A stretch of DNA of 64,000 nt, taken from Bordetella parapertussis. Its GTDB lineage: Bacteria > Pseudomonadota > Gammaproteobacteria > Burkholderiales > Burkholderiaceae_B. Both the position numbers and the translations under genes were made by a program. The stretch spans positions 62,001 through 126,000 of the forward strand of contig CAMDFD010000006.1 in NCBI GenBank assembly GCA_945897365.1, read 5' to 3'. Positions 25,135 through 34,092 of this stretch are shown here, one piece after another. Every line of letters begins with the position of its first letter. Position 1 is the first letter of the stretch. Below the pieces are notes generated by a model. It was given only the letters and a program-made list of their open reading frames with translations. It was not told the DNA's origin and did not search any database.

Positions 25135-27411
25135 ATGTTGACGAACACTAAAAATATTGAGCAAGTCTTTAAATCTGTTGGTACGAGCCCAATCCGTCCT
25201 GATGGTGTGCCAAAAGTGACCGGTATGGCCCAGTATGGCGCGGACTATTCTTTACCTGGCATGTTGTGGGCCAAGATTTTGCGTTCGCCGCACGCCCATG
25301 CGCGTATCCGTTCGATCAATACTTCTAAGGCCGAAGCTTTGCCTGGCGTCAAGGCCGTATTGACTTCAGCGGACCTGCCTAATCAAAATTTCGATTACAT
25401 CGGACCCGAGCGTGTTGCGGTGAACTATTGGCACATGACCCGCAATATTCTTGCGCGTGAAAAAGCGCTGTACGAAGGTCATGCCATTGCTGCCGTGGCT
25501 GCAACGACTGCAGCGATTGCTGCAGAAGCGATTGCCCTGATCGAGGTTGATTATGAAGTCTTGCCTCATGTCATTGATGTGGATGAGGCGATGCACCCTG
25601 ATGCGCCTGTGCTGTTCGAAGACATGATCACGCGTGGTATTGAACCCGCACCGACCAAGCCTTCCAACATCACTAAGCGTCTCGAGTTTAAAGTGGGTGA
25701 TTTGGATGCAGGCTTCGCTGACGCAGATGAAATCGTTGAAATGAGTTTCAAAACGGCGGCTGTGCACCAAGGTTACATCGAACCGCATTCATGTTTGGCG
25801 CGCTATGGCGCTGATGGCCAGTGTGAGTTGTGGTCTGCCAGCCAAGGTCACTTTGTGGTGCGTGCTTACACCGCCAAAATATTGGGGATGGAAATCGGTA
25901 ACTTGGTGGTTCACCCCGCCGAGATTGGTGGTGGTTTCGGTGGTAAGACCGTGGTCTATGTCGAGCCCATCGCTGTAGCCCTTTCTCGCAAGACGGGTCA
26001 TCCCGTCAAAATCATGATGAGCCGCGAAGACGTTTTCAAGGCGACAGGTCCGACCTCTGGTGGATCGATGACTGTCAAGATCGGCGTTAAAAAAGACGGT
26101 ACCCTCGTGGCTGCTGATGGCGTGTTTAAACTTCAGGCAGGTGCCTTCCCCGGCTCCCCAGTGATGAATGCGGCGATGTGCGCCTTTGCGCCCTACATCA
26201 TTCCTAACGTTCGCACAGTCGGCTTTGATGTCGTCAGTAATCGTCCAAAATCTGCTGCCTATCGTGCGCCAGGTTCACCGATATCTGCTTTTGGTGTGGA
26301 AAGCGTGCTCGATATTTTGGCTCAAAAAATCGGCATGGATCCATTAAGACTACGATTGAAAAATGCAGTCAAAGCGGGTTCGCCAACGCCCTATGGTCCC
26401 AAGCATTCGCATGATGGCTATGCCGAGACGATTCAGGCTTTGCTTGATCACCCCGAGTACAACAAGCCTCTGGGCAAAAACCAGGGGCGCGGTGTGGCTT
26501 CCGGTTTCTGGTTCAACGGTGGTGGCGAGTCGACCGCGTCGATCCACATCAACGAAGACGGCTCTGTCGTGTTGGCGACAGGCAGCATGGACGTGGGGGG
26601 CTCACGTGCCTCGATGGCCTTGATGGCTGCCGAGACGCTTGGCGTGCCTTATGCGTCTGTGCGCTCGACGGTCGCTGATACGGCATCGATTGGTTATAAC
26701 CACGTCACTGGCGGCTCGCGCGTGACCTACGCGACGGGTCTGGCCGTCGTCGAAGCCTGTAACAAAATTATTGAACAACTGCGTCAGCGTGCCTCCATCA
26801 TGTGGGATGTCGATGTCAAAGGCGTGGTCTGGGAAGACGGTTTTGCCAAGCCTGCAGACAAGAGCGTGGGCGAGTTTGAGCCGTTGTCACTCAAGGCGAT
26901 TGCGGCCAAGCGTGCCGTGACGGGTGGACCGATCGTGACCGAAGCGGCTGTCAATGCGGGCGGTCAGGCACCGGGCTTTTCGACTCAGTTTTGCGATGTC
27001 GAAGTCGATCCCGAAACCGGTGGCGTCAAGATTTTGCGTTTTGTTGCTGCCCAAGACGTGGGTCGTGCCATTCATCCCAAGTACTGCGAAGGCCAGATTC
27101 ATGGCGGCGTCGTGCAGGGCATTGGTTGGGCACTCAACGAGGAATACATCTACGACAAGCTGGGCCGTCTGTCGAATGCCGGATTCCTGGATTATCGTAT
27201 CCCTGTAGCTTCGGACCTGCCTATGATCGAGGCGATTTTGGTCGAGGTGCCTAATCCCAATCACCCCTATGGTGTGAAAGGTGTGGGCGAGGCCAATATC
27301 GTGCCTCCTATGGCTGCGATTGCCAATGCGATTCAGCGTGCGACTGGCAAGCGTCTGACGGAGTTGCCGATGTCACCGCCTAAAGTGCTCGCAGCGATTG
27401 ATGCAGTCTGA
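25135..27411 (+). CDS. Molybdenum hydroxylase, molybdopterin-binding large subunit
   Basis: A 758-residue catalytic subunit of the xanthine dehydrogenase family. IGGGFGGK (about residue 265), the KAVLTSADLP region and the C-terminal GVGEANIVPP, whose Glu (about 720) is the active-site base, are all present. The loop that in true CO dehydrogenase reads AYRCSFR is here AYRAPGSP (about 375-382), so the Cu-ligating cysteine is missing and CO oxidation is excluded. The likely reaction is hydroxylation of an aromatic, N-heterocyclic or aldehyde substrate with water. It probably uses molybdopterin cytosine dinucleotide, as bacterial three-subunit members do. Confidence 0.93.
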   Translation: MLTNTKNIEQVFKSVGTSPIRPDGVPKVTGMAQYGADYSLPGMLWAKILRSPHAHARIRSINTSKAEALPGVKAVLTSADLPNQNFDYIGPERVAVNYWHMTRNILAREKALYEGHAIAAVAATTAAIAAEAIALIEVDYEVLPHVIDVDEAMHPDAPVLFEDMITRGIEPAPTKPSNITKRLEFKVGDLDAGFADADEIVEMSFKTAAVHQGYIEPHSCLARYGADGQCELWSASQGHFVVRAYTAKILGMEIGNLVVHPAEIGGGFGGKTVVYVEPIAVALSRKTGHPVKIMMSREDVFKATGPTSGGSMTVKIGVKKDGTLVAADGVFKLQAGAFPGSPVMNAAMCAFAPYIIPNVRTVGFDVVSNRPKSAAYRAPGSPISAFGVESVLDILAQKIGMDPLRLRLKNAVKAGSPTPYGPKHSHDGYAETIQALLDHPEYNKPLGKNQGRGVASGFWFNGGGESTASIHINEDGSVVLATGSMDVGGSRASMALMAAETLGVPYASVRSTVADTASIGYNHVTGGSRVTYATGLAVVEACNKIIEQLRQRASIMWDVDVKGVVWEDGFAKPADKSVGEFEPLSLKAIAAKRAVTGGPIVTEAAVNAGGQAPGFSTQFCDVEVDPETGGVKILRFVAAQDVGRAIHPKYCEGQIHGGVVQGIGWALNEEYIYDKLGRLSNAGFLDYRIPVASDLPMIEAILVEVPNPNHPYGVKGVGEANIVPPMAAIANAIQRATGKRLTELPMSPPKVLAAIDAV

Positions 27412-27436
27412 GACCGAGGTTCGAGCCTAGACTCAC

Positions 27437-27718
27437 GTGGAAATCGACACGCAAGCCGTTGCCCCTCAAACCGTCCGCGTCATGTTGACCGGCGGTTTTA
27501 GTCGACGCTACACCGATGGCGTACGTGAGTTTGAAATCCAAGCACGAACGGTTCGTTGCGTGATTAGCGCCATGGACCGTCTCTATCCCGGGCTGGGTGA
27601 ACACCTCGAGGAGGAAACTTCACTGGCCGTCAATGGTGTCATCCACGAAGTGGTTTATACGCAGATTATTCCTGCGGATGCTGAAGTTTTTTTTATACCT
27701 CGTATCGAGGGCGGTTAA
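27437..27718 (+). CDS. MoaD/ThiS-like small protein with C-terminal Gly-Gly
   Basis: A 93-residue protein with a beta-grasp pattern: TVRVMLTGGFSRRYTDG, a central helix, SLAVNGVIHEVVYTQIIPADAEVFFIPRIEGG at the end. The VNG turn, the DAEV..IP strand and the exposed Gly-Gly tail are those of the sulfur carriers MoaD and ThiS, which are activated at that tail by an E1-like enzyme. GTG is used as start; an ATG at 27482 would remove the first strand. It is 25 bp after the molybdoenzyme large subunit and 6 bp before a hydratase gene, so it is in the operon. A role in supplying sulfur to the molybdenum cofactor of this enzyme is an inference. Confidence 0.8.
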   Translation: MEIDTQAVAPQTVRVMLTGGFSRRYTDGVREFEIQARTVRCVISAMDRLYPGLGEHLEEETSLAVNGVIHEVVYTQIIPADAEVFFIPRIEGG

Positions 27719-27724
27719 TTTTCC

Positions 27725-28540
27725 ATGAATGTCGACAACATCAATCAGGCCGTGGCCCAGCTGCTACCTGCCTGGCAAACACACGCGCGTCTTGATGGCT
27801 TGGCACCTCAGTGTCGCCCGACGAGTCGCACCGAAGGCTATCAGATTCAACGCGCCTTATTCGAGGCTTCAGGTGAATCTGCGCTTGGATGGAAGATCGC
27901 TGCGACGAGTGTTGCGGGTCAGCAGCATATTGGCGTGAGTGGACCGCTGGCAGGACGCTTGTCCGCTTCTCGTTGTTTGGCTGATAACAGCGAGCTAGCT
28001 CTCAAGCATAACTATATGTCTGTCATCGAAGCAGAATTCGCGTTTCTAATGGGACGTGATGTGGGTCGAGAACTTGCGTCTGGAGTGGGACGTGCAGATC
28101 AGCCCCTCACCATGTCACAGGTGATGGATTGTGTCTCTGGCTTACATGTCGCGATCGAGGTTCCTAATTCTCGCTATGTTGATTTTGTTGGAGCCGGCGA
28201 GGCACAACTGATCGCTGATTTTGCCTGTGCTTGTTATGTGGTGTTGGGACCTCGCGCACCTGAGCAATGGCGTCAGACTGACCTTAGTCAACACGCAGTG
28301 AGCGTACGCCGAGGCAACGAGATTGTTGCGACGGGTACAGGGGCGAATGTTTTGGGCGATCCACGCATAGGCTTGACCTGGCTTGCTAATGAATTGCTAT
28401 TGCAAGGGCAGCAACTCAAAGCTGGTGAGGTCGTGATGACGGGCACTTGCGTAGTGCCGGTTCCCGTTACAGCGGGTGATGCGATGACTGCTGATTTTGG
28501 TGCATTTGGTCAGGTAAGCGCACGTTTTAAAGACATTTAG
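27725..28540 (+). CDS. 2-keto-4-pentenoate hydratase (MhpD)-like / fumarylacetoacetate hydrolase superfamily
   Basis: A 271-residue cytoplasmic protein of the MhpD/DmpE hydratase group. GWKIAATSVAGQQHIGVSGPLAGRL and the metal-binding VIEAEFAFLMGRDV (the E-x-E pair) are family marks, as is GEVVMTGTCVVPVP near the end. Known members hydrate or decarboxylate 2-hydroxymuconate-derived acids after aromatic ring cleavage. Its place behind a molybdenum hydroxylase suggests a pathway for an aromatic or N-heterocyclic compound, although no ring-cleaving dioxygenase is present here. The stop overlaps that of the convergent deacylase gene. Confidence 0.87.
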   Translation: MNVDNINQAVAQLLPAWQTHARLDGLAPQCRPTSRTEGYQIQRALFEASGESALGWKIAATSVAGQQHIGVSGPLAGRLSASRCLADNSELALKHNYMSVIEAEFAFLMGRDVGRELASGVGRADQPLTMSQVMDCVSGLHVAIEVPNSRYVDFVGAGEAQLIADFACACYVVLGPRAPEQWRQTDLSQHAVSVRRGNEIVATGTGANVLGDPRIGLTWLANELLLQGQQLKAGEVVMTGTCVVPVPVTAGDAMTADFGAFGQVSARFKDI

Positions 28541-30261
28541 GCCGCAATAGGCGATTTTTGTGCGCCCCGGATAAGCTTGCCTGGTAGCTTTCCAGTCGCC
28601 GCGCCATTCTGGTAGGTGACCACGCCCGACACGATGGTGGCACGAAAGCCTTCGGCAGCCTGTCCCAAGCGTCTTCCGCCAGCGGGCAGGTCGTAGACGA
28701 TGGTGGGCGCTTGTAGCTTGAGCCCCTCAAAATCAATGATGTTGATATCTGCTTTGAAACCGGGACGCAAGATACCACGATCATTGAGTCCCACCGTTGC
28801 AGCGGTGTCCTGCGTCTGCCATTTGACCAAGAGCTCGAGTGGAATCTTCTCGCCACGGCTACGATCGCGCGCCCAGTGTGTCAGCAGATAGGTCGGAAAA
28901 CTTGCATCGCAGATATAGCCATAATGCGCACCGCCATCGCTCAGGCCTGGCACCGTGTCGCGATCCATCAGCATTTCACGCAATACTTCGTGATCGCGAT
29001 CCGCATAGTTGTAGAGCGGGCGATAAAGCATGGCCGTGCCATCGTTTTCCAGCAAATAGTCATACGCAAAGGCGGTGGGATCCACGCCCGCGCGTTGTGC
29101 ACGCGCAGCGATACTGTCCTCCGGCTTGGGCTCGTAGTCTGGTGGATCGCCGAGTGGGTAGAGGTTGTCGAAGTTTGCGACGCGGCGTTTGTACATCGCT
29201 TCGCTGTGTTCCTCGGACAAAATTTTGGCGCGCACCTCTGGATCGCGTAGTTTTTTCAGACGTTCCTCGGGACTCAAACCGCGCAAGGCTTCAAAGCTGG
29301 GCAGTTGCGTAAAAGGGCAAAGTGAAAGCGCAAAACTCAGAATCAAGGCGACCGGACGGGCACCAACCTGAGCCTTCATTTTTAAACCTGCATCGGTGGC
29401 GGCATGCATATGCTCCATCACACGACGCCAGCGATCGGGTAAATGCTCGTGTTGGAGTAGCGTGAGTGAAAGTGGACGACCAGACGTTTCGACAATGCGA
29501 CGCAGCATGGCGAACTCTTCATCCACATCATCAAAGTCGGTCACCAATTGCAACACACCCAGACCGGCCTCGCCGAGTCCTTTTGCAATCGCAGTGAGTT
29601 CGCCTTCAGCGGCACCCAGAGAAGGCGTAGGACTACCATCACTGCTACGATGCAAAATGGTTCTGGAGGTTGTGAAACCTAATGCGCCAGCCTTGATTGC
29701 TTCGACGGCCAGTGCGGTCATTCGGGCACGATCTGCCTCGGTCGAGGGCTCACGCTTAGCACCCCGATCGCCCATGACATTGATGCGTATAGGTGCATGA
29801 CCGACTTGCGTCGCCACATCGATATCAAACTGTCGAGCCTCTAGTGCATCTAGATACTCTGGAAATGTATTCCAGTTCCAAGGCAGGCCTTCTTGCAGCA
29901 CCACACCGGGAATGTCCTCGACACCTTCCATGAGTTTCATGGTGATTTCGCGATCTTCTGGTTTGCAGGGGGCGAAACCTACACCGCAGTTTCCCATGAC
30001 AACGGTGGTCACACCAAGCTGCGAAGAGGAGCCAACCTTGTTGCTCCAAGTCACTTGGCCGTCATAGTGGGTGTGGATATCCACAAACCCAGGCGTCACG
30101 AGCAGCCCCTTGGCACCGATTTCCTGGTCAGCGGAGCCGGTGACTTGACCGACTTCTTTGATCAGACCGTCGACGATTTTGATGTCGCCGACAAAAGGCT
30201 TTGCGCCTGTGCCATCGACGATCGTACCGTTACGAATAATGAGGGAACCTGTGTGTGCCAT
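28537..30261 (-). CDS. N-acyl-D-amino-acid deacylase family amidohydrolase
   Basis: A 574-residue metal-dependent amidohydrolase. The HTHYDGQVTW motif (His63, His65) binds the first metal, and GVTTVVMGNCGVGFAP is the D-aminoacylase subgroup signature. The C-terminus holds SDGGAHYGYICDASFPTYLL, with the catalytic Asp. Members remove acyl groups from N-acyl-D-amino acids or open cyclic amides. It is monocistronic-looking, facing the molybdoenzyme operon, with a 73-bp gap to the M20 peptidase gene upstream. Confidence 0.9.
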   Translation of the reverse strand: MAHTGSLIIRNGTIVDGTGAKPFVGDIKIVDGLIKEVGQVTGSADQEIGAKGLLVTPGFVDIHTHYDGQVTWSNKVGSSSQLGVTTVVMGNCGVGFAPCKPEDREITMKLMEGVEDIPGVVLQEGLPWNWNTFPEYLDALEARQFDIDVATQVGHAPIRINVMGDRGAKREPSTEADRARMTALAVEAIKAGALGFTTSRTILHRSSDGSPTPSLGAAEGELTAIAKGLGEAGLGVLQLVTDFDDVDEEFAMLRRIVETSGRPLSLTLLQHEHLPDRWRRVMEHMHAATDAGLKMKAQVGARPVALILSFALSLCPFTQLPSFEALRGLSPEERLKKLRDPEVRAKILSEEHSEAMYKRRVANFDNLYPLGDPPDYEPKPEDSIAARAQRAGVDPTAFAYDYLLENDGTAMLYRPLYNYADRDHEVLREMLMDRDTVPGLSDGGAHYGYICDASFPTYLLTHWARDRSRGEKIPLELLVKWQTQDTAATVGLNDRGILRPGFKADINIIDFEGLKLQAPTIVYDLPAGGRRLGQAAEGFRATIVSGVVTYQNGAATGKLPGKLIRGAQKSPIAA

Positions 30262-30334
30262 AAGAGTCAGTATGCGGTGTGATGAGACAAGACTCAGTTG
30301 TACTCACCACACGCAGACGTGTCAAGCTTGCCAC

Positions 30335-31801
30335 TTATTGCTCGGGGACTTGCGCGATGACTTGTGCTACGGCAGCTGTCAGTTTCTTGGCATAGGGAAC
30401 ATGCAGAAACTCATTGGGACCGTGCGCGTTGGACTGAGGCCCAAGCACGCCGCACACCATCATTTGCGCTTTTGGAAAGCCGGTGCTGAGCAGCTTCATG
30501 AGCGGAATCGTGCCACCTTGGCCGATATAGCCGACTGGCGCTTGAAAGTGCGCTTGGCTGGCGCTGTTGAGCGCTTGTTCAAACCAGTGCGCGGTGCTTG
30601 GTGCATTCCAGCCACTCGAGGTGCTTTCTGAATGGAAGGTGACCTTGGCCTGATAAGGGGCATTGTCCTCAAGCAATGTTTTGAGTTCCGCGACAGCCGC
30701 CGCCGCATCAATCAGTGGAGGCAGTCTCAGACTGAGCTTAAAGGCGGTATAGGGACGCAGCACGTTACCGGCATCTTTGAGTGCCGGAAAGCCTTCGGCG
30801 CCCGTGACGCTCAAGGTGGGTTTCCAGGTGCGACGAATCAGCGCTTCGACCGGGTCGAGTGTCGTGGGCAGAGCAACCAAACTCGAGCCACCACAATCGT
30901 GATGTGCCCAAGGAAAGCGCTTGTAGATAGCGTCACCTAAGATGCCTGCCGTGGCTTGCGCTTGTGCCAGACGCTCAGCCGGGATGTCGCAGTGAAAGCT
31001 TTTGGGTAGCAGTCGTCCCGTCTCACTGTCTTCGAGACGATCTAGCACATGGCGCATGATACGAAAGCTCGAAGGCACGAGCCCAGAGGCATCACCGGAA
31101 TGCACACCTTCAGTCAGAATTTCGACTTTTAGAACACCCGCAGCCATACCGCGCAAACTTGTCGTCAGCCAGAGCTGGTCATAATTGCCCGCGCCACTGT
31201 CCAGACAAATCACCAGACCCACATCACCCAAACGTGTTTTCAAGACATCGATATAGGGGAGTAGATCAGGCGAGCCACTTTCTTCGCAGGTTTCAATCAA
31301 GCCAACGATACGCGGATGCGCAACCTGTTGTGCTTTGAGTGCTTGAATGGCCGTCACCGCCGCATAGGCCGCATAACCATCATCCGCACCGCCACGGCCA
31401 TAGAGCTTGCCGTCGAGATATTTGGGGGTCCAAGGGCCGAGGCCATTGCGCCAGCCATCAAACTCCGGTTGTTTGTCCAGATGTCCATACATCAAGACCG
31501 TCTGATGATTCGCACTTTGCGAGAACGTAGCGGCCACCTCGAAAAAGAGAACGGGTGTGCGGCCAGGCAGTCGAATAATTTCTAGCTTGAGACCTGCGAC
31601 TTTTTGTGCCTCGATCCAGGCCGCAGTGCGTTCGATGACTTTGTCCAAATAGCCCGCTTGTGCCCAGTTGGCATCAAAGGCGGGAGATTTAGCCGGGATT
31701 TCGATGTAGTCGCTCAGTTGGCCTACCAGATCGTCATCCCAGGCTTGACTCACCGAGGACAGGACCTGCGCGGTATCGAGCATGGGAACGGGAGCATTCA
31801 T
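30335..31801 (-). CDS. M20 family dipeptidase-type metallopeptidase
   Basis: A 488-residue di-zinc peptidase. GHLDKQ (His107, Asp109), GGADDGY (Asp140) and ETCEESGSPD (Glu173, Glu174) are the M20 metal and catalytic residues; a dimerisation lid lies between the two halves. The start used (MNAPVPML) overlaps the stop of malate synthase (TAATG); a start nine codons upstream is possible but lies inside that gene. Members cut dipeptides or N-acylated amino acids. Its coupling to malate synthase is unusual and has no obvious metabolic reason. Confidence 0.9.
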   Translation of the reverse strand: MNAPVPMLDTAQVLSSVSQAWDDDLVGQLSDYIEIPAKSPAFDANWAQAGYLDKVIERTAAWIEAQKVAGLKLEIIRLPGRTPVLFFEVAATFSQSANHQTVLMYGHLDKQPEFDGWRNGLGPWTPKYLDGKLYGRGGADDGYAAYAAVTAIQALKAQQVAHPRIVGLIETCEESGSPDLLPYIDVLKTRLGDVGLVICLDSGAGNYDQLWLTTSLRGMAAGVLKVEILTEGVHSGDASGLVPSSFRIMRHVLDRLEDSETGRLLPKSFHCDIPAERLAQAQATAGILGDAIYKRFPWAHHDCGGSSLVALPTTLDPVEALIRRTWKPTLSVTGAEGFPALKDAGNVLRPYTAFKLSLRLPPLIDAAAAVAELKTLLEDNAPYQAKVTFHSESTSSGWNAPSTAHWFEQALNSASQAHFQAPVGYIGQGGTIPLMKLLSTGFPKAQMMVCGVLGPQSNAHGPNEFLHVPYAKKLTAAVAQVIAQVPEQ

Positions 31802-34008
31802 TATTTTGCCTTGACCTTGAGGCGCCACGCATGCAGCAGAGGCTCCGTGTAACCGCTGGGTTGCTCGAGACCCTTGAGCACCAAATCACGCGCGGCGCGA
31901 TAGGCGTAGGAGGCTTCAAAATTCGGTGCCATGGGTTGATAAAGCGGATCCCCCGCATTTTGACCATCAACGACTTTGGCCATGCGCTGCAAGGTCTCGT
32001 GCACTTGCGCTTCGGTCACGATGCCGTGCAACAACCAGTTGGCGATATGCTGGCTCGAGATGCGCAACGTTGCCCGGTCTTCCATCAGTCCAACATTATG
32101 GATATCCGGGACTTTCGAACATCCCACGCCTTGATCAATCCAGCGCACCACATAACCCAAAATACCCTGAGCGTTGTTGTCCAGCTCTTGTTGAATCTCG
32201 GCTGCACTCCAGTTTGGTTTGACGGCTACGGGGACTTGAAGGATCTCACCGAGTAGACGATCAATTTCTGCCGGGGCATCGACTTTTTCAAGTGCTGTCT
32301 GTACGTCTGCGACACTGACTTGATGGTAGTGCAGGGCATGTAGCGTTGCGGCAGTCGGGGAGGGAACCCACGCAGTATTCGCACCTGCTTTGGGGTGGGC
32401 GATTTTCTGTTCGAGCATCGCTGCCATCAGATCTGGCATGGCCCACATTCCCTTACCGATCTGTGCACGTCCACGCAGTCCGCAGGCCAAGCCCGTCAAG
32501 ACGTTGCTGCGTTCATAAGCCGACAACCAGGCGCTTGATTTCATATCGCCTTTGCGGATCATCGGACCGGCATGCATCGCGGTGTGCATTTCGTCGCCGG
32601 TACGGTCCAAAAAGCCTGTGTTGATAAAAGCCACGCGCGCGGGCGCTTCGTTGATACATGCTTTGAGGTTCACACTAGTGCGACGTTCCTCATCCATGAT
32701 ACCAAGCTTGACGGTGTTGGGCGCAAGACCCAGCATGCCCTCTACGCGACCAAACAATTGGTTAGCAAAAGCGACTTCGGCAGGACCATGCATTTTTGGC
32801 TTGACGATGTAGACCGAACCCGTGCGTGAGTTACCGTACTTGTGCGCCTGATTGCGCTTGAGATCATGCAGCGCAATGGTGACCGTCACCACAGCATCCA
32901 GGATGCCCTCGAAAATCTCTTGACCATTGCCATCGAGAATCGCGGGATTGGTCATTAAGTGTCCCACGTTACGTAGAAACAGCAAGGAGCGGCCATGCAA
33001 GGTCACCACGCCATCTTTAGCTTGCTTGGCGCCTGCAGCCGCCGTGTAATGACGATCCTGGTTGAGCGTTCGCTCAAACGTCTGACCACCTTTGGTGACG
33101 CTTTCAACGAGTGTGCCTTTCAGGATGCCAAGCCAGTTGCGATAGGCCAGCACCTTGTCGTCGGCGTCCACAACAGCGACGGAGTCTTCGAGGTCGAGGA
33201 TGGTCGATAATGCGGCTTCGAGCACAATATCATTGACACCCGCTGGGTCGTCTTTGCCGATCCCTTTGGTTTGATCGATCTGAATATCAATATGCAAACC
33301 GTTATTCACTAACAAAATGGAGGAGGGATGATTTGTCTCACCCTGATAACCCACAAATTTCTCGGGTCCTGCTAAACCCGTGACAGATCCGTCTTTTAAA
33401 GTCACAACGAGTTGTCCGTCTTTGACGGCGTAGGCTTGAGCATCCGCATGAGAGCCTGTGGCGAGCTTGGCAGCTTGGTCAAGAAACTGTCGACCAAAGG
33501 CGATGACCTTGGCTCCTCGAATTGGGTTGTAACCCCCAGCGCGCGTCGCGCCGTCGGTTTCAGCGATCGCATCGGTTCCGTACAGGGCATCGTACAAGGA
33601 GCCCCAGCGCGCATTGGCGGCGTTCAGCGCGTAGCGAGCATTGAGCACTGGGACGACCAGTTGCGGACCGGCTTGAAGCGCGAGCTCGGCATCCACATTT
33701 GTCGTGGTGGCACTCGCCTGAGCTGGTACAGGTGCCAGATAACCGATTTCCGTTAAAAAAGCGCGATAGGCTTTCATATCCTGAATCGGACCGGGATGGG
33801 TACGATGCCAGGTGTCCATCTCCGTTTGCAAACGATCGCGTTGCGCCAAGAGTGCGGCATTGATAGGGTTTAGGTCATGAACGAGTGCGTCAAACCCTTT
33901 CCAAAAACTTGCACTGTCGATCCCGGAGCCAGGTAAGACCTCAGTCTCTATAAATTGATAAAGAGGTGTTGCGACCTGAAGACGATGGCAAGCGGTGCGA
34001 GCAGTCAT
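31801..34008 (-). CDS. glcB: Malate synthase G
   Basis: A 735-residue single-chain malate synthase, the normal length of isoform G (about 720-730). It condenses glyoxylate with acetyl-CoA to give malate and CoA in the cytoplasm. Visible family blocks include EDSVAVVDADDKVLAYRNWLG, GRSLLFLRNVGHL and the C-terminal GVGCSKVPDIHNVGLMEDRATLRISSQ with the catalytic Asp. No glycolate oxidase genes are near. Its stop overlaps the peptidase start, suggesting co-expression. Confidence 0.97.
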   Translation of the reverse strand: MTARTACHRLQVATPLYQFIETEVLPGSGIDSASFWKGFDALVHDLNPINAALLAQRDRLQTEMDTWHRTHPGPIQDMKAYRAFLTEIGYLAPVPAQASATTTNVDAELALQAGPQLVVPVLNARYALNAANARWGSLYDALYGTDAIAETDGATRAGGYNPIRGAKVIAFGRQFLDQAAKLATGSHADAQAYAVKDGQLVVTLKDGSVTGLAGPEKFVGYQGETNHPSSILLVNNGLHIDIQIDQTKGIGKDDPAGVNDIVLEAALSTILDLEDSVAVVDADDKVLAYRNWLGILKGTLVESVTKGGQTFERTLNQDRHYTAAAGAKQAKDGVVTLHGRSLLFLRNVGHLMTNPAILDGNGQEIFEGILDAVVTVTIALHDLKRNQAHKYGNSRTGSVYIVKPKMHGPAEVAFANQLFGRVEGMLGLAPNTVKLGIMDEERRTSVNLKACINEAPARVAFINTGFLDRTGDEMHTAMHAGPMIRKGDMKSSAWLSAYERSNVLTGLACGLRGRAQIGKGMWAMPDLMAAMLEQKIAHPKAGANTAWVPSPTAATLHALHYHQVSVADVQTALEKVDAPAEIDRLLGEILQVPVAVKPNWSAAEIQQELDNNAQGILGYVVRWIDQGVGCSKVPDIHNVGLMEDRATLRISSQHIANWLLHGIVTEAQVHETLQRMAKVVDGQNAGDPLYQPMAPNFEASYAYRAARDLVLKGLEQPSGYTEPLLHAWRLKVKAK

Positions 34009-34063
34009 GTTGGCTGAGCCTTAAAGAATTTTGGTTTGTAAAAAAAGATCGGATAGTTTTTCG

Positions 34064-34092
34064 ATTTATCACTTAAAAATTTATCACTTAAA
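34064..34092. repeat. 15-bp tandem duplication at the 3' end of the cyanophycin synthetase-like gene
   Basis: ATTTATCACTTAAA occurs at 34064-34077 and again at 34079-34092, a period of 15 bp. The second copy contains the gene's stop codon and last codons; the first is just downstream of the stop. It looks like a recent slip duplication. The rest of the 75-bp gap is AT-rich and shows no clear terminator. Confidence 0.8.

Noticed and set aside
25135..27411. Aerobic CO dehydrogenase large subunit (CoxL)
   Set aside because: The medium-small-large gene order matches, but the active-site loop is AYRAPGSP without the Cu-binding Cys of AYRCSFR.
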